Of a DNA stretch of 64,000 nt, positions 37,990 to 46,250 are shown one piece after another (positions within the stretch are counted from its first letter, which is position 1; every line of letters starts with the position of its first letter). The position numbers and the translations under genes are program-made. The notes beneath the pieces are model-generated. The model searched no databases, was not told the DNA's origin, and was given only the letters and a program-made list of their open reading frames with translations. The stretch is from Prolixibacter bellariivorans ATCC BAA-1284 (GTDB lineage: Bacteria > Bacteroidota > Bacteroidia > Bacteroidales > Prolixibacteraceae), in contig NZ_JHXO01000009.1 of NCBI RefSeq assembly GCF_000621705.1, forward strand, positions 1 to 64,000, read 5' to 3'.

Positions 37990-38058
37990 AGCTTAGTGGT
38001 TAGGTGGTCAAATAACAGTAACCGAAATGTACGAAAAGAGACGGTTATCTCAATAAAA

Positions 38059-38081
38059 AATGCCAGGCATAACCAGGCATT
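38059..38081 (-). terminator. Terminator of the zinc-protease lipoprotein gene
   Basis: On the minus strand AATGCC...GGCATT with an extra CC/GG pairing is followed by TTTTTTATTG. It lies 27 bp after the stop codon of the 38108 gene. Confidence 0.75.
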
Positions 38082-38107
38082 ATTTTCAATTAAAAACTAC
38101 AATCCGG

Positions 38108-38932
38108 TTATTTACCGCCGTTTGCCTTCAAATCGTCTAAACAATTTTGATCGAGCGTCGGAATTGGATTGGTTCCGAACAAATTCCCCACAACACCACC
38201 GCTTTCGACCTGCCAGTTCATCAGACAATTCGAATTGTCGCAATGATGTGGGTGAGACGCATCCTCGTGATCGGTTTGCATCGGCGAACCATTATTCACC
38301 AATCCCAGCACATGCCCGAACTCGTGCTCATAAACAGTTGCTTCCAGAACATATCGTTGCGGTTCCGTTGGCTGATCAGTTAACGACTGAATCGTCTTTT
38401 CAAATATAGCGACTGATGTATTGCGATACGTGACACCCAACACCTTCGATTTGTCCGTATCGTCGGTATAACCGCCATCGAGAAACAAAAAATAAGCAGC
38501 CAGTTTCCGTCCGTCTGTAAATTCCGTACGATTGTTCTCCTCCATCTTCGCTATGTCATCCAGCGTGTACGTACTTTTTCCTCCGGGTGCAATTTGTGTG
38601 TAGATAAATGAAATTCCGGAAGGCTTATTCAAGCGGTTTCCCAGAAATGTTTTCAGTTGCGAAACAGCATCAGGTGTCGGTTTGTAACCATCCATATATT
38701 GAATTTCGACAACCAGCTGGGTATATGTATCCGAAGCCAAAAAGTCGTGTGCTGAAGCTCCTGGCCCCAAATTATGATTAAAGGAACCATCGGTTGGAGC
38801 AAACGGATTGACGGAAGTTGAAGGCGCATTCGAATTGTCAGAAGAACACGCATTCAAGACCAAAAGAACTACCAGCAAAAACAGACCGGGCACAAATTTC
38901 CGGCGGTGTGGGTTAAGAGCAAATTTACGCAT
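38108..38932 (-). CDS. Lipoprotein zinc metalloprotease (zincin-like)
   Basis: A 274-residue protein with a lipoprotein signal (basic N-region, then LFLLVVLLVLNAC; lipidated Cys near 29). An extended zinc motif, EHEFGHVLGLVNNG (near residue 200), follows the H-E-x2-H-x2-G-x2 plan of metzincins/archaemetzincins, with Asn at the third-ligand position and a nearby TDHED. A later CDNSNCLMNW resembles the Met-turn region. It probably acts at the outer membrane or cell surface. Loss of the usual third His (N in its place, though an H follows at TDH) is worth noting. Confidence 0.8.
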   Translation of the reverse strand: MRKFALNPHRRKFVPGLFLLVVLLVLNACSSDNSNAPSTSVNPFAPTDGSFNHNLGPGASAHDFLASDTYTQLVVEIQYMDGYKPTPDAVSQLKTFLGNRLNKPSGISFIYTQIAPGGKSTYTLDDIAKMEENNRTEFTDGRKLAAYFLFLDGGYTDDTDKSKVLGVTYRNTSVAIFEKTIQSLTDQPTEPQRYVLEATVYEHEFGHVLGLVNNGSPMQTDHEDASHPHHCDNSNCLMNWQVESGGVVGNLFGTNPIPTLDQNCLDDLKANGGK

Positions 38933-39066
38933 GTTGTATTTTAATTTTATCTGTCTGGATTAGTAAACGGGTATGCATTAAAATTGTTTCGGTGAGGAAT
39001 TTAGATAACAAGAAAATGTTTATTTTCGAACATCAAAGACCGGAAATAACCAAAAGCAGACATGAT

Positions 39067-39831
39067 ATGCAGATAATCGATCTCTCCAAACCCATTCAGT
39101 ATAATCCGAACGATCCCTGGTTTATGAAGGTAAAGGTCAAACATAAACCACACGGGAAAGCGAGATGGCTGATCCGGTTACTGGGGCTGCCTTTTAAACT
39201 GTTCCCGAAAGGTTTTACCGGATGGGCGGATGATACCATAACAAAAATGGGCGTTCATGCGACCACTCATATTGATGCGCCCTGGCACTATGCGCCAACA
39301 GTTGCAGGCAAACCAGCCAAAACCATCGATGAGATGCCGTTGGAGTTGTGCTATGGCGATGGATTGGTCATCGATATGGAGCACAAAGCCGATTTTGATC
39401 CCATTACCGTAGAAGATATCACCGGCTTTTTAGCCGAACACCATCTGGAAATCAAAGAAGGCATGATCGTCCTGATAAAAACCGGACGGGACAAGTTCAA
39501 CGGGACTAAGAATTTTCACAAAATAGGAACGGGCATGAGCGCCGAAGCCACTGAATGGCTTATCGAGCAAGGCATCAAAGTAATGGGAATCGACTCGTGG
39601 GGATGGGATCTACCTCTGCCTCATATGATTAAAAAAGCCAAAGCATCGGGAAATTCAGAATTATTCTGGGAAGCCCACCTGGTCGGGAAAGACAAGGAAT
39701 ACTACCACATGGAACAGCTGGTCAATTTAGGAGCACTACCCTATTCCGGATTTAAAGTTGCCGTTTTTCCATTGAAAATTGTTGGAGCATCCGCAGCACC
39801 CGCCCGCGTTGTGGCTATGCTGGAGCAATAA
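39067..39831 (+). CDS. Cyclase-family metal-dependent hydrolase
   Basis: About 254 residues from Met at 39067 (MQIIDLSKPIQYNPNDPW); a longer in-frame start at 38992 adds 25 poorly conserved residues. The metal-binding motif HATTHIDAPWHYAP is the cyclase/kynurenine-formamidase signature (H-x-T-H-x-D-x-P-x-H). The middle and C-terminus (IKTGRDKF, IKVMGIDSWGWD, VAVFPLKIVGASAAPARVVA) also fit. Substrate unknown; it is not in a tryptophan-degradation cluster. Confidence 0.88.
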   Translation: MQIIDLSKPIQYNPNDPWFMKVKVKHKPHGKARWLIRLLGLPFKLFPKGFTGWADDTITKMGVHATTHIDAPWHYAPTVAGKPAKTIDEMPLELCYGDGLVIDMEHKADFDPITVEDITGFLAEHHLEIKEGMIVLIKTGRDKFNGTKNFHKIGTGMSAEATEWLIEQGIKVMGIDSWGWDLPLPHMIKKAKASGNSELFWEAHLVGKDKEYYHMEQLVNLGALPYSGFKVAVFPLKIVGASAAPARVVAMLEQ

Positions 39832-39885
39832 ATAGAATTACTCTATCTTCGTAGTCCAAGTAACAATCAACCAATAAACGGAAAA

Positions 39886-40245
39886 ATGCGACCAAAGGAA
39901 CTGATACAACTGTGGGTAACGATTTTCAACGCGGGAGATGCCGGCAAGATCGCCGAACTCTATCACGATGATGCCATCAATCACCAGGTAGCCAATGAGC
40001 CGGTAATCGGGAAGAATGCTATCCGGGACATGTTTGCAAATGAGTTTGCTGCTGCAGAGATGGTTTGTATTATCGAAAACCTGTTTGAAGACGGCGAATG
40101 GGCCATTCTCGAATGGAAAGATCCACTGGGACTAAGAGGTTGCGGGTTCTTTCAGGTTATCGATGGAAAAATCAAGTTCCAACGTGGCTACTGGGACAAA
40201 TTGTCATTCCTTCGACAGCATCATTTGCCCATTCCAACCGAGTAG
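39886..40245 (+). CDS. NTF2-like/SnoaL-type small protein
   Basis: A 119-residue cystatin-like alpha+beta protein: MRPKELIQLWVTIFNAGDAGKIAELYHDDAINH is the usual N-terminal helix pair and first strand of the SnoaL-like fold. It ends with DGKIKFQRGYWDK. It could be an isomerase, cyclase or only a binding module; function unknown. It lies 54 bp after the cyclase-family gene in the same direction, so they may be co-transcribed. Confidence 0.82.
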   Translation: MRPKELIQLWVTIFNAGDAGKIAELYHDDAINHQVANEPVIGKNAIRDMFANEFAAAEMVCIIENLFEDGEWAILEWKDPLGLRGCGFFQVIDGKIKFQRGYWDKLSFLRQHHLPIPTE

Positions 40246-40270
40246 TAGATAACCATTCTCATCTCAGCAG

Positions 40271-40753
40271 ATGAGTTTTGCATTACGTCAAATGATAAAT
40301 TTACCGGCTCAAATGAAACTTAAAAAATTACATATAACAAACCCTGTAGAATTTCTTTCCAAAATTCAGGAAATTGCAGATTTCTCTATTAATCCGGATG
40401 ATTATCGGTTTAATAAAACGTTTACGGATTCCGACTACATTGGCGAGATAGAATCTGGAAATTTTGTAATCTACGACGCAGGAAAATCTTTTTTAGGTAA
40501 GAGAATTATATTGAAATTCGTCGGGCAAGTAGATAAGAACAACGACTTAAATCTACAGTTTTACATTAGCAATTTATGGGTGAAAGTATTTAATGCCACA
40601 ATATTGCTTGTGTTGGGAATACTCATGCTCGTATATGCTTATTACCTTGGTGGACTGTTCATCATCTTCGCACTTATCCAGGCAACTGTAGAGTATAACC
40701 AAATAATGAAACACCGTTCAATATTTTTGAAAAAGATTCAAAGCATTATTTAA
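40271..40753 (+). CDS. Small hypothetical membrane protein
   Basis: A 160-residue protein; the first in-frame ATG is at 40271, and MKLKKLHITNPVEFL at 40313 is an alternative start. The first 95 residues are soluble. A hydrophobic hairpin (ATILLVLGILMLVYAYYLGGLFIIFALIQA) spans about residues 113-140, followed by a basic C-terminus. No family recognised. Confidence 0.65.
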   Translation: MSFALRQMINLPAQMKLKKLHITNPVEFLSKIQEIADFSINPDDYRFNKTFTDSDYIGEIESGNFVIYDAGKSFLGKRIILKFVGQVDKNNDLNLQFYISNLWVKVFNATILLVLGILMLVYAYYLGGLFIIFALIQATVEYNQIMKHRSIFLKKIQSII

Positions 40754-40767
40754 AACACAGTCAGTGT

Positions 40768-41283
40768 ATGTATACCATCCGCAATGCCAAACCGGAAGAG
40801 TTTGAAGAGCTAGGCCAACTCATGGTAGAAGTTTACTCGCAGCTGGAAGGATTTCCGAAACAATCGGAACAACCCGAATATTACAAGCTACTGGCCGGTA
40901 TCGGGGAACTAACAAAAAAGCCGAATACAGAACTTATCGTGGCCGTTTCGCCGGAAGGCAAAATAGCCGGTGGCGTAGTGTATTTCAGCGACATGCAATA
41001 CTATGGTTCGGGTGGCACTGCAACGCAGGAGAAAAATGCATCCGGCTTCAGACTACTGGCTGTTGCGCCCGCCTTCAGAAAACAAGGCATTGGTAAACTT
41101 CTGACCAACGAATGCATTCGAAAAGCCAAAGAGTTAAAGCAGGCGCAAGTAATTATTCATTCGACCAAAGCCATGCAGGTTGCCTGGAAAATGTACGAAG
41201 AACTTGGTTTTAAACGCTCGGAAGATTTGGATTTCATGCAGGAAGAGCTTCCGGTATTTGGCTTTCGCCTGAGGTTCAAATAA
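40768..41283 (+). CDS. GNAT-family N-acetyltransferase
   Basis: A 171-residue acyl-CoA N-acyltransferase. The acetyl-CoA loop is present as FRLLAVAPAFRKQGIGKLL (near residue 90-110; Q/R-x2-G-x-G/A), and a typical YEELGFKRSEDL lies near residue 147. The substrate is unknown. It lies 14 bp after the membrane protein gene. Confidence 0.9.
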   Translation: MYTIRNAKPEEFEELGQLMVEVYSQLEGFPKQSEQPEYYKLLAGIGELTKKPNTELIVAVSPEGKIAGGVVYFSDMQYYGSGGTATQEKNASGFRLLAVAPAFRKQGIGKLLTNECIRKAKELKQAQVIIHSTKAMQVAWKMYEELGFKRSEDLDFMQEELPVFGFRLRFK

Positions 41284-41380
41284 ACTTCGCTATCAAGTCT
41301 CAAAGCAAAAGGTTTGGTTGATTGCATTCAGATATTTGAGTACCTTAAACAGGCAATGCTGAACCAATAAATAAAATGAT

Positions 41381-41761
41381 ATGGGACTATTTTCATCGCT
41401 CTTGGGTAATGCAGGAACTGTAAATCCCGAAGAACTATTCAAAAAGTACGGGAAACTTCTCATTGAAGGCGAAGGAGTCGAGCTTGGATTCAATTTATAC
41501 AAAGACGTGTTCATCTTCACCACAAAGAGACTGATTCTGATCGACAAGCAAGGTCTGACGGGTAACAAAATCGAATACAAATCAATTGCTTATAAGAGCA
41601 TCTCTAAATTCAGCATCGAAGCGACAGATACTTTTGACCTGGATGCCGAATTAAAGATTTGGGTTTCCGGCGAGCAAACTCCCAGCATCAAAAAGCAATT
41701 CAATAAAACGGTGAATGTGTACGATGTACATCATGTGCTGGCGTCATACGTGCTGAAATAA
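41381..41761 (+). CDS. Bacterial PH-domain protein (bPH_1)
   Basis: A 126-residue protein with the bPH_1 pattern: LLIEGEGVELGFNLYKDVFIFTTKRLILIDKQG then YKSIAYKSISKFSIE. It folds as a PH-like ring and is cytosolic. No signal or membrane segment is seen. Function of the family in Bacteroidota is not established. Confidence 0.85.
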   Translation: MGLFSSLLGNAGTVNPEELFKKYGKLLIEGEGVELGFNLYKDVFIFTTKRLILIDKQGLTGNKIEYKSIAYKSISKFSIEATDTFDLDAELKIWVSGEQTPSIKKQFNKTVNVYDVHHVLASYVLK

Positions 41762-41817
41762 TTTATTTTTTAACCTGTTTATTCTCAAGTTCATCCGTCA
41801 CTTCAAATCCAAACGAT

Positions 41818-42267
41818 ATGCAGAAACTCATTCCTGCCTTTCTTATATCCCTTCTCGTCCTGACCTCGTGCAAAACAGGAACAGAAAGGCAAATAGAACA
41901 GTGGAAAACCGAAATAAGACAAACCGAACAAGCATTCGCTGAAATGGCACAAAAGGAAGGAATTCCGAAGGCATTTCTCACCTACGCTGCCGAGGATGCG
42001 GTTCTATTACGCAATAACCAATTAATCAAAGGCAAACAAGCATTAAGAGCTTTTTATTCCCAACAGACGACTCCTTCAGAAAAAGTAAGCCTCACCTGGA
42101 AACCTGACTTTGTGGATGTTTCCAAATCAGGCGATTTGGGTTATACCTACGGCACTTACCAATATACGGTCACCGACTCCCTCGGCGGAACGAAAACATC
42201 AGAAGGAATTTTCCACACCGTTTGGAAACGCCAGGCAGATGGTTCGTGGCGATTTGTTTGGGACTAG
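41818..42267 (+). CDS. DUF4440/SnoaL-like lipoprotein
   Basis: A 149-residue lipoprotein with lipobox LVLTSC (Cys 18) followed by an NTF2-like fold. TEQAFAEMAQKEGIPKAFLTYAAEDAVLLRNNQLIKG is the DUF4440 N-terminal pattern, and TVWKRQADGSWRFVWD the ending. It is probably a periplasmic binding or isomerase-like protein; no catalytic assignment. Confidence 0.85.
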   Translation: MQKLIPAFLISLLVLTSCKTGTERQIEQWKTEIRQTEQAFAEMAQKEGIPKAFLTYAAEDAVLLRNNQLIKGKQALRAFYSQQTTPSEKVSLTWKPDFVDVSKSGDLGYTYGTYQYTVTDSLGGTKTSEGIFHTVWKRQADGSWRFVWD

Positions 42268-42424
42268 ATAAAGAGTTTATCCTCCTTTGATTGATAATTA
42301 CTTCTCTACAACAACTTTTGTTCGTTTTCTCCGTTCAAAATAGACACAGGAAAAAGCCACAAACGACTATTACTGTAGATGAAATAGAATAACAGCAAAT
42401 CGATTTACAACTCATTCAACAGAG

Positions 42425-43492
42425 ATGAACGGTACGAATTTTAATTATGAACTTTATTTCGATTTGTCACCCGACTTGTTGTGCATTGCAGGATATGACG
42501 GATATTTCAAGAAAATAAATCCAGCCGTTTCAAAACTACTGGGATACAGCATGGAAGAGTTATATTCCCGCCCAATTAATGACTTTGTATATTGTGCTGA
42601 TAAGCGTGCTACCAATAAGGCACGGGAGGAGCTTACCAGGGCAAAACCACTTCTTCATTTTGAAAACAGGTATAAAACCAAAAGCGGTGAAATTGTATGG
42701 TTATCATGGACTTCCTATCCAATAGAGGATGAGCAATTAATTTTCGCTATAGCTAAAAACATCACGCACAAAAAACAACTGGAAGCCGATCGAAGCGCTT
42801 TGCTCTCCCAATTATCCACCTCCAATAAGGATTTAAAACAGCTAACTTACACCACCTCACACGATTTGCGAGCGCCCGTCAACAATGTACTGGCGGTACT
42901 CGATATGCTTGATATCTCGAAGTTTACCGACGAAGAGGCAATCGAGTTAGTTAAGATCTTAAAATTATCGGGTGAATACCTGAAAGAATCGTTGGATAAT
43001 TATGTCGATGCTTTAAGCGAAAAACATCAGGCACATTCCCGTTTGGAAGAAGTGAATTTGAGCGAAACACTGAACAAAGTGCGTAAATCGATCCAATCAT
43101 TAGTCGAGACCTCCGGAACATTTATTCATGCAGACTTTTCAACCTTGGATACCATCCGGTTTAACCGGGCATATATGGAAAGTATATTCCTGAATTTGAT
43201 AACGAATTCGATTAAATACGCCAGGTCCGATGAGCATCCAATCATTCAGATACGTTCAGAAAAAGCAGATGGAAGAGATCTACTGATATTCAGTGATAAT
43301 GGCATGGGATTCGACATGGAAAAAGTAAATGACAAAATTTTCGGTTTGCACCAGAAATTTCACCATCACAAAGACAGCAAAGGCATCGGACTTTACCTGG
43401 TACACAATCACATTACCAGTTTGGGCGGAAAAATCGAGGTGGTAAGTGAGCCCAACAGAGGAACTACTTTCACCATGTCGTTCAAGGCCTAA
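42425..43492 (+). CDS. PAS-domain histidine kinase
   Basis: A 355-residue cytosolic sensor kinase with no membrane helix. The PAS domain (about 5-125) has the KINPAVSKLLGYSMEELYSRP and ENRYKTKSGEIVWLSW signatures. The H-box is TTSHDLRAPVNNVLA (His near 146), the N-box NLITNSIKYAR (near 260), followed by FSDNGMGFD and GIGLYLVHNHI. No response regulator lies next to it, so it is an orphan. It may sense a soluble ligand or redox state. Confidence 0.92.
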   Translation: MNGTNFNYELYFDLSPDLLCIAGYDGYFKKINPAVSKLLGYSMEELYSRPINDFVYCADKRATNKAREELTRAKPLLHFENRYKTKSGEIVWLSWTSYPIEDEQLIFAIAKNITHKKQLEADRSALLSQLSTSNKDLKQLTYTTSHDLRAPVNNVLAVLDMLDISKFTDEEAIELVKILKLSGEYLKESLDNYVDALSEKHQAHSRLEEVNLSETLNKVRKSIQSLVETSGTFIHADFSTLDTIRFNRAYMESIFLNLITNSIKYARSDEHPIIQIRSEKADGRDLLIFSDNGMGFDMEKVNDKIFGLHQKFHHHKDSKGIGLYLVHNHITSLGGKIEVVSEPNRGTTFTMSFKA

Positions 43493-43589
43493 TCATATAT
43501 CCAGGCTCATCAAATACCTGAAATTAGTTTAATTTTATCGGTTGTGCCCGCCGGCTTGCGTCAGGGCAGTATAAACACAAAGAGATAAG

Positions 43590-44381
43590 ATGATGAACAA
43601 AGCAACGAGCTTGATTCTGGTATTCCTTTTCTTCATCACCGGAGCAAAAGCACAGCCGGAAAAGATGGATTACGGCAACAATCCCAAAGCCGGCCACTAT
43701 GCTAACGTGAACGGTATCCGGCTCTATTACGAAACATACGGAAGTGGTGAGCCATTAGTCATGCTCCATGGCAACGGAGGCTCCATCAATGCGTTCCGGA
43801 ACCAGATTCCTTTCTTCGAAAAACATTACCAGGTGATTGCCATTGATAGTCGTTTGCAAGGGAAATCGGGCGGTTCTCCCGACACTATCTCCTACCGGCT
43901 GATGGTTTCCGACTTCAATGCCTTGCTGAATCAGTTGCACGTCGATTCGGCCTATGTGCTGGGTTGGAGCGACGGTGGTATCGATGGCCTGTTGCTCGCT
44001 ATTGAACATCCCGACAAGGTGAAAAAGCTGGCCATTTCAGGTGCCAATACCGTTCCTGATTCTACCGCAGTTCCCTACCGGGATATTGTTGCCATGAGGA
44101 ATTTTGTGGAGCACGATAAGACAGCAACTCCGACAGCTATTGCCCTGAACAAGATGATGCTGTATCAGCCTCATATTTCTGACGAAAGTCTCCATACCAT
44201 CCAATGTTCGACGCTCGTTATGGCCGGCGATCACGACATCATCAAACCGTGCCACACCATTGGCATATTCAAAGCCATTCCAAAAGCGGAATTGTGCATC
44301 TTCCCCCATTCGAACCATGGCGTTTGCATCCAGCATCCAAAGCAGTTCAACGAAACGGTGGAGCGGTTTTTCCGGAAATAA
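43590..44381 (+). CDS. Exported alpha/beta hydrolase
   Basis: A 263-residue hydrolase with a signal peptide (MMNKATSLILVFLFFITGAKAQ). The oxyanion block is VMLHGNGGS, the nucleophile Ser lies in GWSDGG (near residue 128), and the His in HSNHGV (near 244). The Asp is probably in AGDHDI. Substrate unknown; it resembles haloalkane dehalogenase/esterase-like proteins, but with Ser as nucleophile it is an esterase-type enzyme. Confidence 0.88.
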   Translation: MMNKATSLILVFLFFITGAKAQPEKMDYGNNPKAGHYANVNGIRLYYETYGSGEPLVMLHGNGGSINAFRNQIPFFEKHYQVIAIDSRLQGKSGGSPDTISYRLMVSDFNALLNQLHVDSAYVLGWSDGGIDGLLLAIEHPDKVKKLAISGANTVPDSTAVPYRDIVAMRNFVEHDKTATPTAIALNKMMLYQPHISDESLHTIQCSTLVMAGDHDIIKPCHTIGIFKAIPKAELCIFPHSNHGVCIQHPKQFNETVERFFRK

Positions 44382-44475
44382 AACCATTTGACAAACAGGT
44401 AATTCACGCCAGAAAGTCTTATTTTTAGGATTGCCCTGCATCGCATTCGTCACCGAATTAGCTAAACTCTCATCC

Positions 44476-45360
44476 ATGAACAAATTTCGGGAAAGCATTG
44501 ACAAGCAAATTGCATCGAACCAGGACCGGAACCTGTTCTCCAGCGGAAATCCGCCTTCGTTCCACTTCATCGAAGAAACCATCAACGCGATTGGGCGGAT
44601 TGAAGAGCTTAGCAAAAACGAAGAGCAAGTTCTTATTGAATATACCGTTGACAAAGTATTGCAAACATTTTACCGGATCAACCAGTATTACTATTTCGAC
44701 GCGGCCGCCCGGGAAAAATTAAAAGCCATTTACAGCCATTTACTCTCCAGCTTCAGGGAAAAAACAACGCCGGTTAAAACCATCGCTCAGAACCATTATG
44801 AAAATATAATGCAATGGTTAAGGGAAACCAACGCTTTCGCGGAAAAGATTTATAACAACCATACGATGAAAGTAGAAGATGTTCCCTGTTTCGCTTACCG
44901 GGCCGAAATGCAAATCGAAATTCTGCAACTCAAGGTGTCGCAACTCAAAGAGCCGGTCCTGGACATTGGTTGCGGTAAAGATGCCCCACTGGTAACTTAT
45001 CTGCGTGAGAAAGGAATCGACGCAACGGGTTTTGACCGGTTTCCATCAAAAAATGAGAATGTACTAATGTCAGACTGGTTTACTTTTTCTTACGGAGAAA
45101 AGCAATGGGGAACAATTATCAGCCACCTGGGTTTTTCCAATCACTTTCAGCATCACCACCTGCGGGAAGACGGAGAATTCGTAGCATATGCACAGAAGTA
45201 TATGGAGATTCTCCGTTCGCTGAAACCCGGAGGCTCATTTCATTATGCGCCCGATTTACCTTTCGTGGAGCAATACCTTTCGGCCGACGAATACCAGGTG
45301 ACCACCCGTCAGGCGGGTAATTCCGGGTTTCGGGTAACCGTAATAAAGCGGCTCATATAA
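44476..45360 (+). CDS. SAM-dependent methyltransferase
   Basis: About 294 residues; I prefer ATG 44476 (MNKFRESIDKQIASNQDRN) to 44431, which adds 15 residues not typical of a start. The N-terminal 160 residues are helical, and the Rossmann-like SAM domain begins with VLDIGCGKDAPLVTYLREKG (near 177). A later block is LKPGGSFHYAPDLP. It resembles class I methyltransferases of unknown substrate. Confidence 0.8.
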   Translation: MNKFRESIDKQIASNQDRNLFSSGNPPSFHFIEETINAIGRIEELSKNEEQVLIEYTVDKVLQTFYRINQYYYFDAAAREKLKAIYSHLLSSFREKTTPVKTIAQNHYENIMQWLRETNAFAEKIYNNHTMKVEDVPCFAYRAEMQIEILQLKVSQLKEPVLDIGCGKDAPLVTYLREKGIDATGFDRFPSKNENVLMSDWFTFSYGEKQWGTIISHLGFSNHFQHHHLREDGEFVAYAQKYMEILRSLKPGGSFHYAPDLPFVEQYLSADEYQVTTRQAGNSGFRVTVIKRLI

Positions 45361-45513
45361 TTCAACAAGATTTCGACTCGGACTCCATCGATGTTAGCAG
45401 GATTACCTGACGAACAAGTCCGGATATTTATCCGAAAATCGCTGAGCAAGGTAAAAAATGCGAAGTCTTGCTTAGACGAAATTATCAGGCTAATGAGCGC
45501 CAGAGAATGTAAA

Positions 45514-45544
45514 AAAGCCGCCGGAACATGAGCCCGGCGGCTTT
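45514..45544. terminator. Terminator after the methyltransferase gene
   Basis: AAAGCCGCCGG and CCGGCGGCTTT form an 11-bp stem with a 9-nt loop. On the plus strand only three T follow; on the minus strand a run of T follows (A-run at 45511-45516). Confidence 0.8.
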
Positions 45545-45767
45545 CGGCGACCTTAACACAATAGTAATTAACCAAATAAAAATAGCCGCTATGTTATTCT
45601 CCTCCTCCCGTATTTTTAACTGTTCCGAAACCGGTATGATCTGTTTCGAACAATGAACTCGATTATGTTTCAATGCCCTTCTTTTTCATTTCTCTCCGTC
45701 AACTAAAAAAAACTGTCTGTATCTTTTTGTATACTTAATATAAATCAAAAATGATAATTATCCCGAT

Positions 45768-45803
45768 TTTTTTGATGAACGTGTGGAATTTTTTGATGAA
45801 CGT
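45768..45803. repeat. Direct repeat TTTTTTGATGAACGT, 21-bp period
   Basis: Copies at 45768-45782 and 45789-45803 are identical over 15 bp. It lies inside a candidate 31-codon hydrophobic frame (45751-45846), which would give a repeated FLMNV peptide. Confidence 0.7.
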
Positions 45804-45906
45804 ACGGATCTGGTATGCGAACGGAAATTTTGATAGTCTGAAATGAGTTACTTTGATACATCTGAAAATGAGTTCTTGAGAGATTTTTATATCTTGGAAG
45901 GAGGAA

Positions 45907-46079
45907 ATGAACCAACAAAATGAAAACCGACCCCCAAATCGAACGAAGAAGTAGCCATCGTCACCCCGAATCTGAAGATGAATCAGGTGGAACGACCGAA
46001 ATTTATACCGATGTCAGCCATCAAGGATGGCAACGTATTAAAAATCCCTTTGATGATCTTGCAATGTAAGATACCATAG
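45907..46079 (+). pseudogene. Frameshifted remnant of an unknown gene
   Basis: The ATG at 45907 follows a strong AGGAGG, but the frame stops after 15 codons. Adding one C to the C5 run at 45931-45935 would extend it to a peptide of about 57 residues ending at 46079, with a regular beta-like pattern (EEVAIVTPNLKMNQVERPKF, then IPMSAIKDGNVLKIPLMILQ). I do not recognise the family. It may also be a small intact gene with a sequencing error. Confidence 0.35.
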
Positions 46080-46155
46080 GTACACATAACACTCCCGCAT
46101 GGGAAATATATGGTAGTTTTAGTAGACATATAAACTAGTTGTGGTTAATCCAAAT

Positions 46156-46246
46156 AAAATCTCCTAATTCTTGTAAAATTTGGAAATTTTAGAAAAAACA
46201 AATACATTTATAAAAATTCCAAAACAATGAAAGATTAGGAGATTTT
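46156..46246 (+). promoter_or_regulatory. Nested inverted repeat that covers the Fic gene ribosome site
   Basis: The outer arms AAAATCTCCTAAT (46156-46168) and ATTAGGAGATTTT (46234-46246) are perfect 13-bp complements. The right arm contains the AGGAG that precedes the ATG at 46251. Inner arms TTTGGAA (46179-46185) and TTCCAAA (46217-46223) add a second stem. If transcribed, the leader would hide the Shine-Dalgarno-like sequence. Confidence 0.65.
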
Positions 46247-46250
46247 AAAG

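Larger units (their letters stand above)
45361..46250. other. Decayed, gene-poor stretch before the Fic gene
   Basis: About 890 bp with no intact recognised gene. It holds a terminator (45514-45544), a 21-bp-period direct repeat (45768-45803), two very short hydrophobic or basic frames, a probable frameshifted gene remnant (45907-46079) and a nested inverted repeat (46156-46246). Base composition drops towards AT-rich across it. Confidence 0.6.

Noticed and set aside
45361-46250. Insertion sequence remnant
   Set aside because: An inverted repeat and decayed frames exist, but no transposase fragment or target-site duplication was seen.
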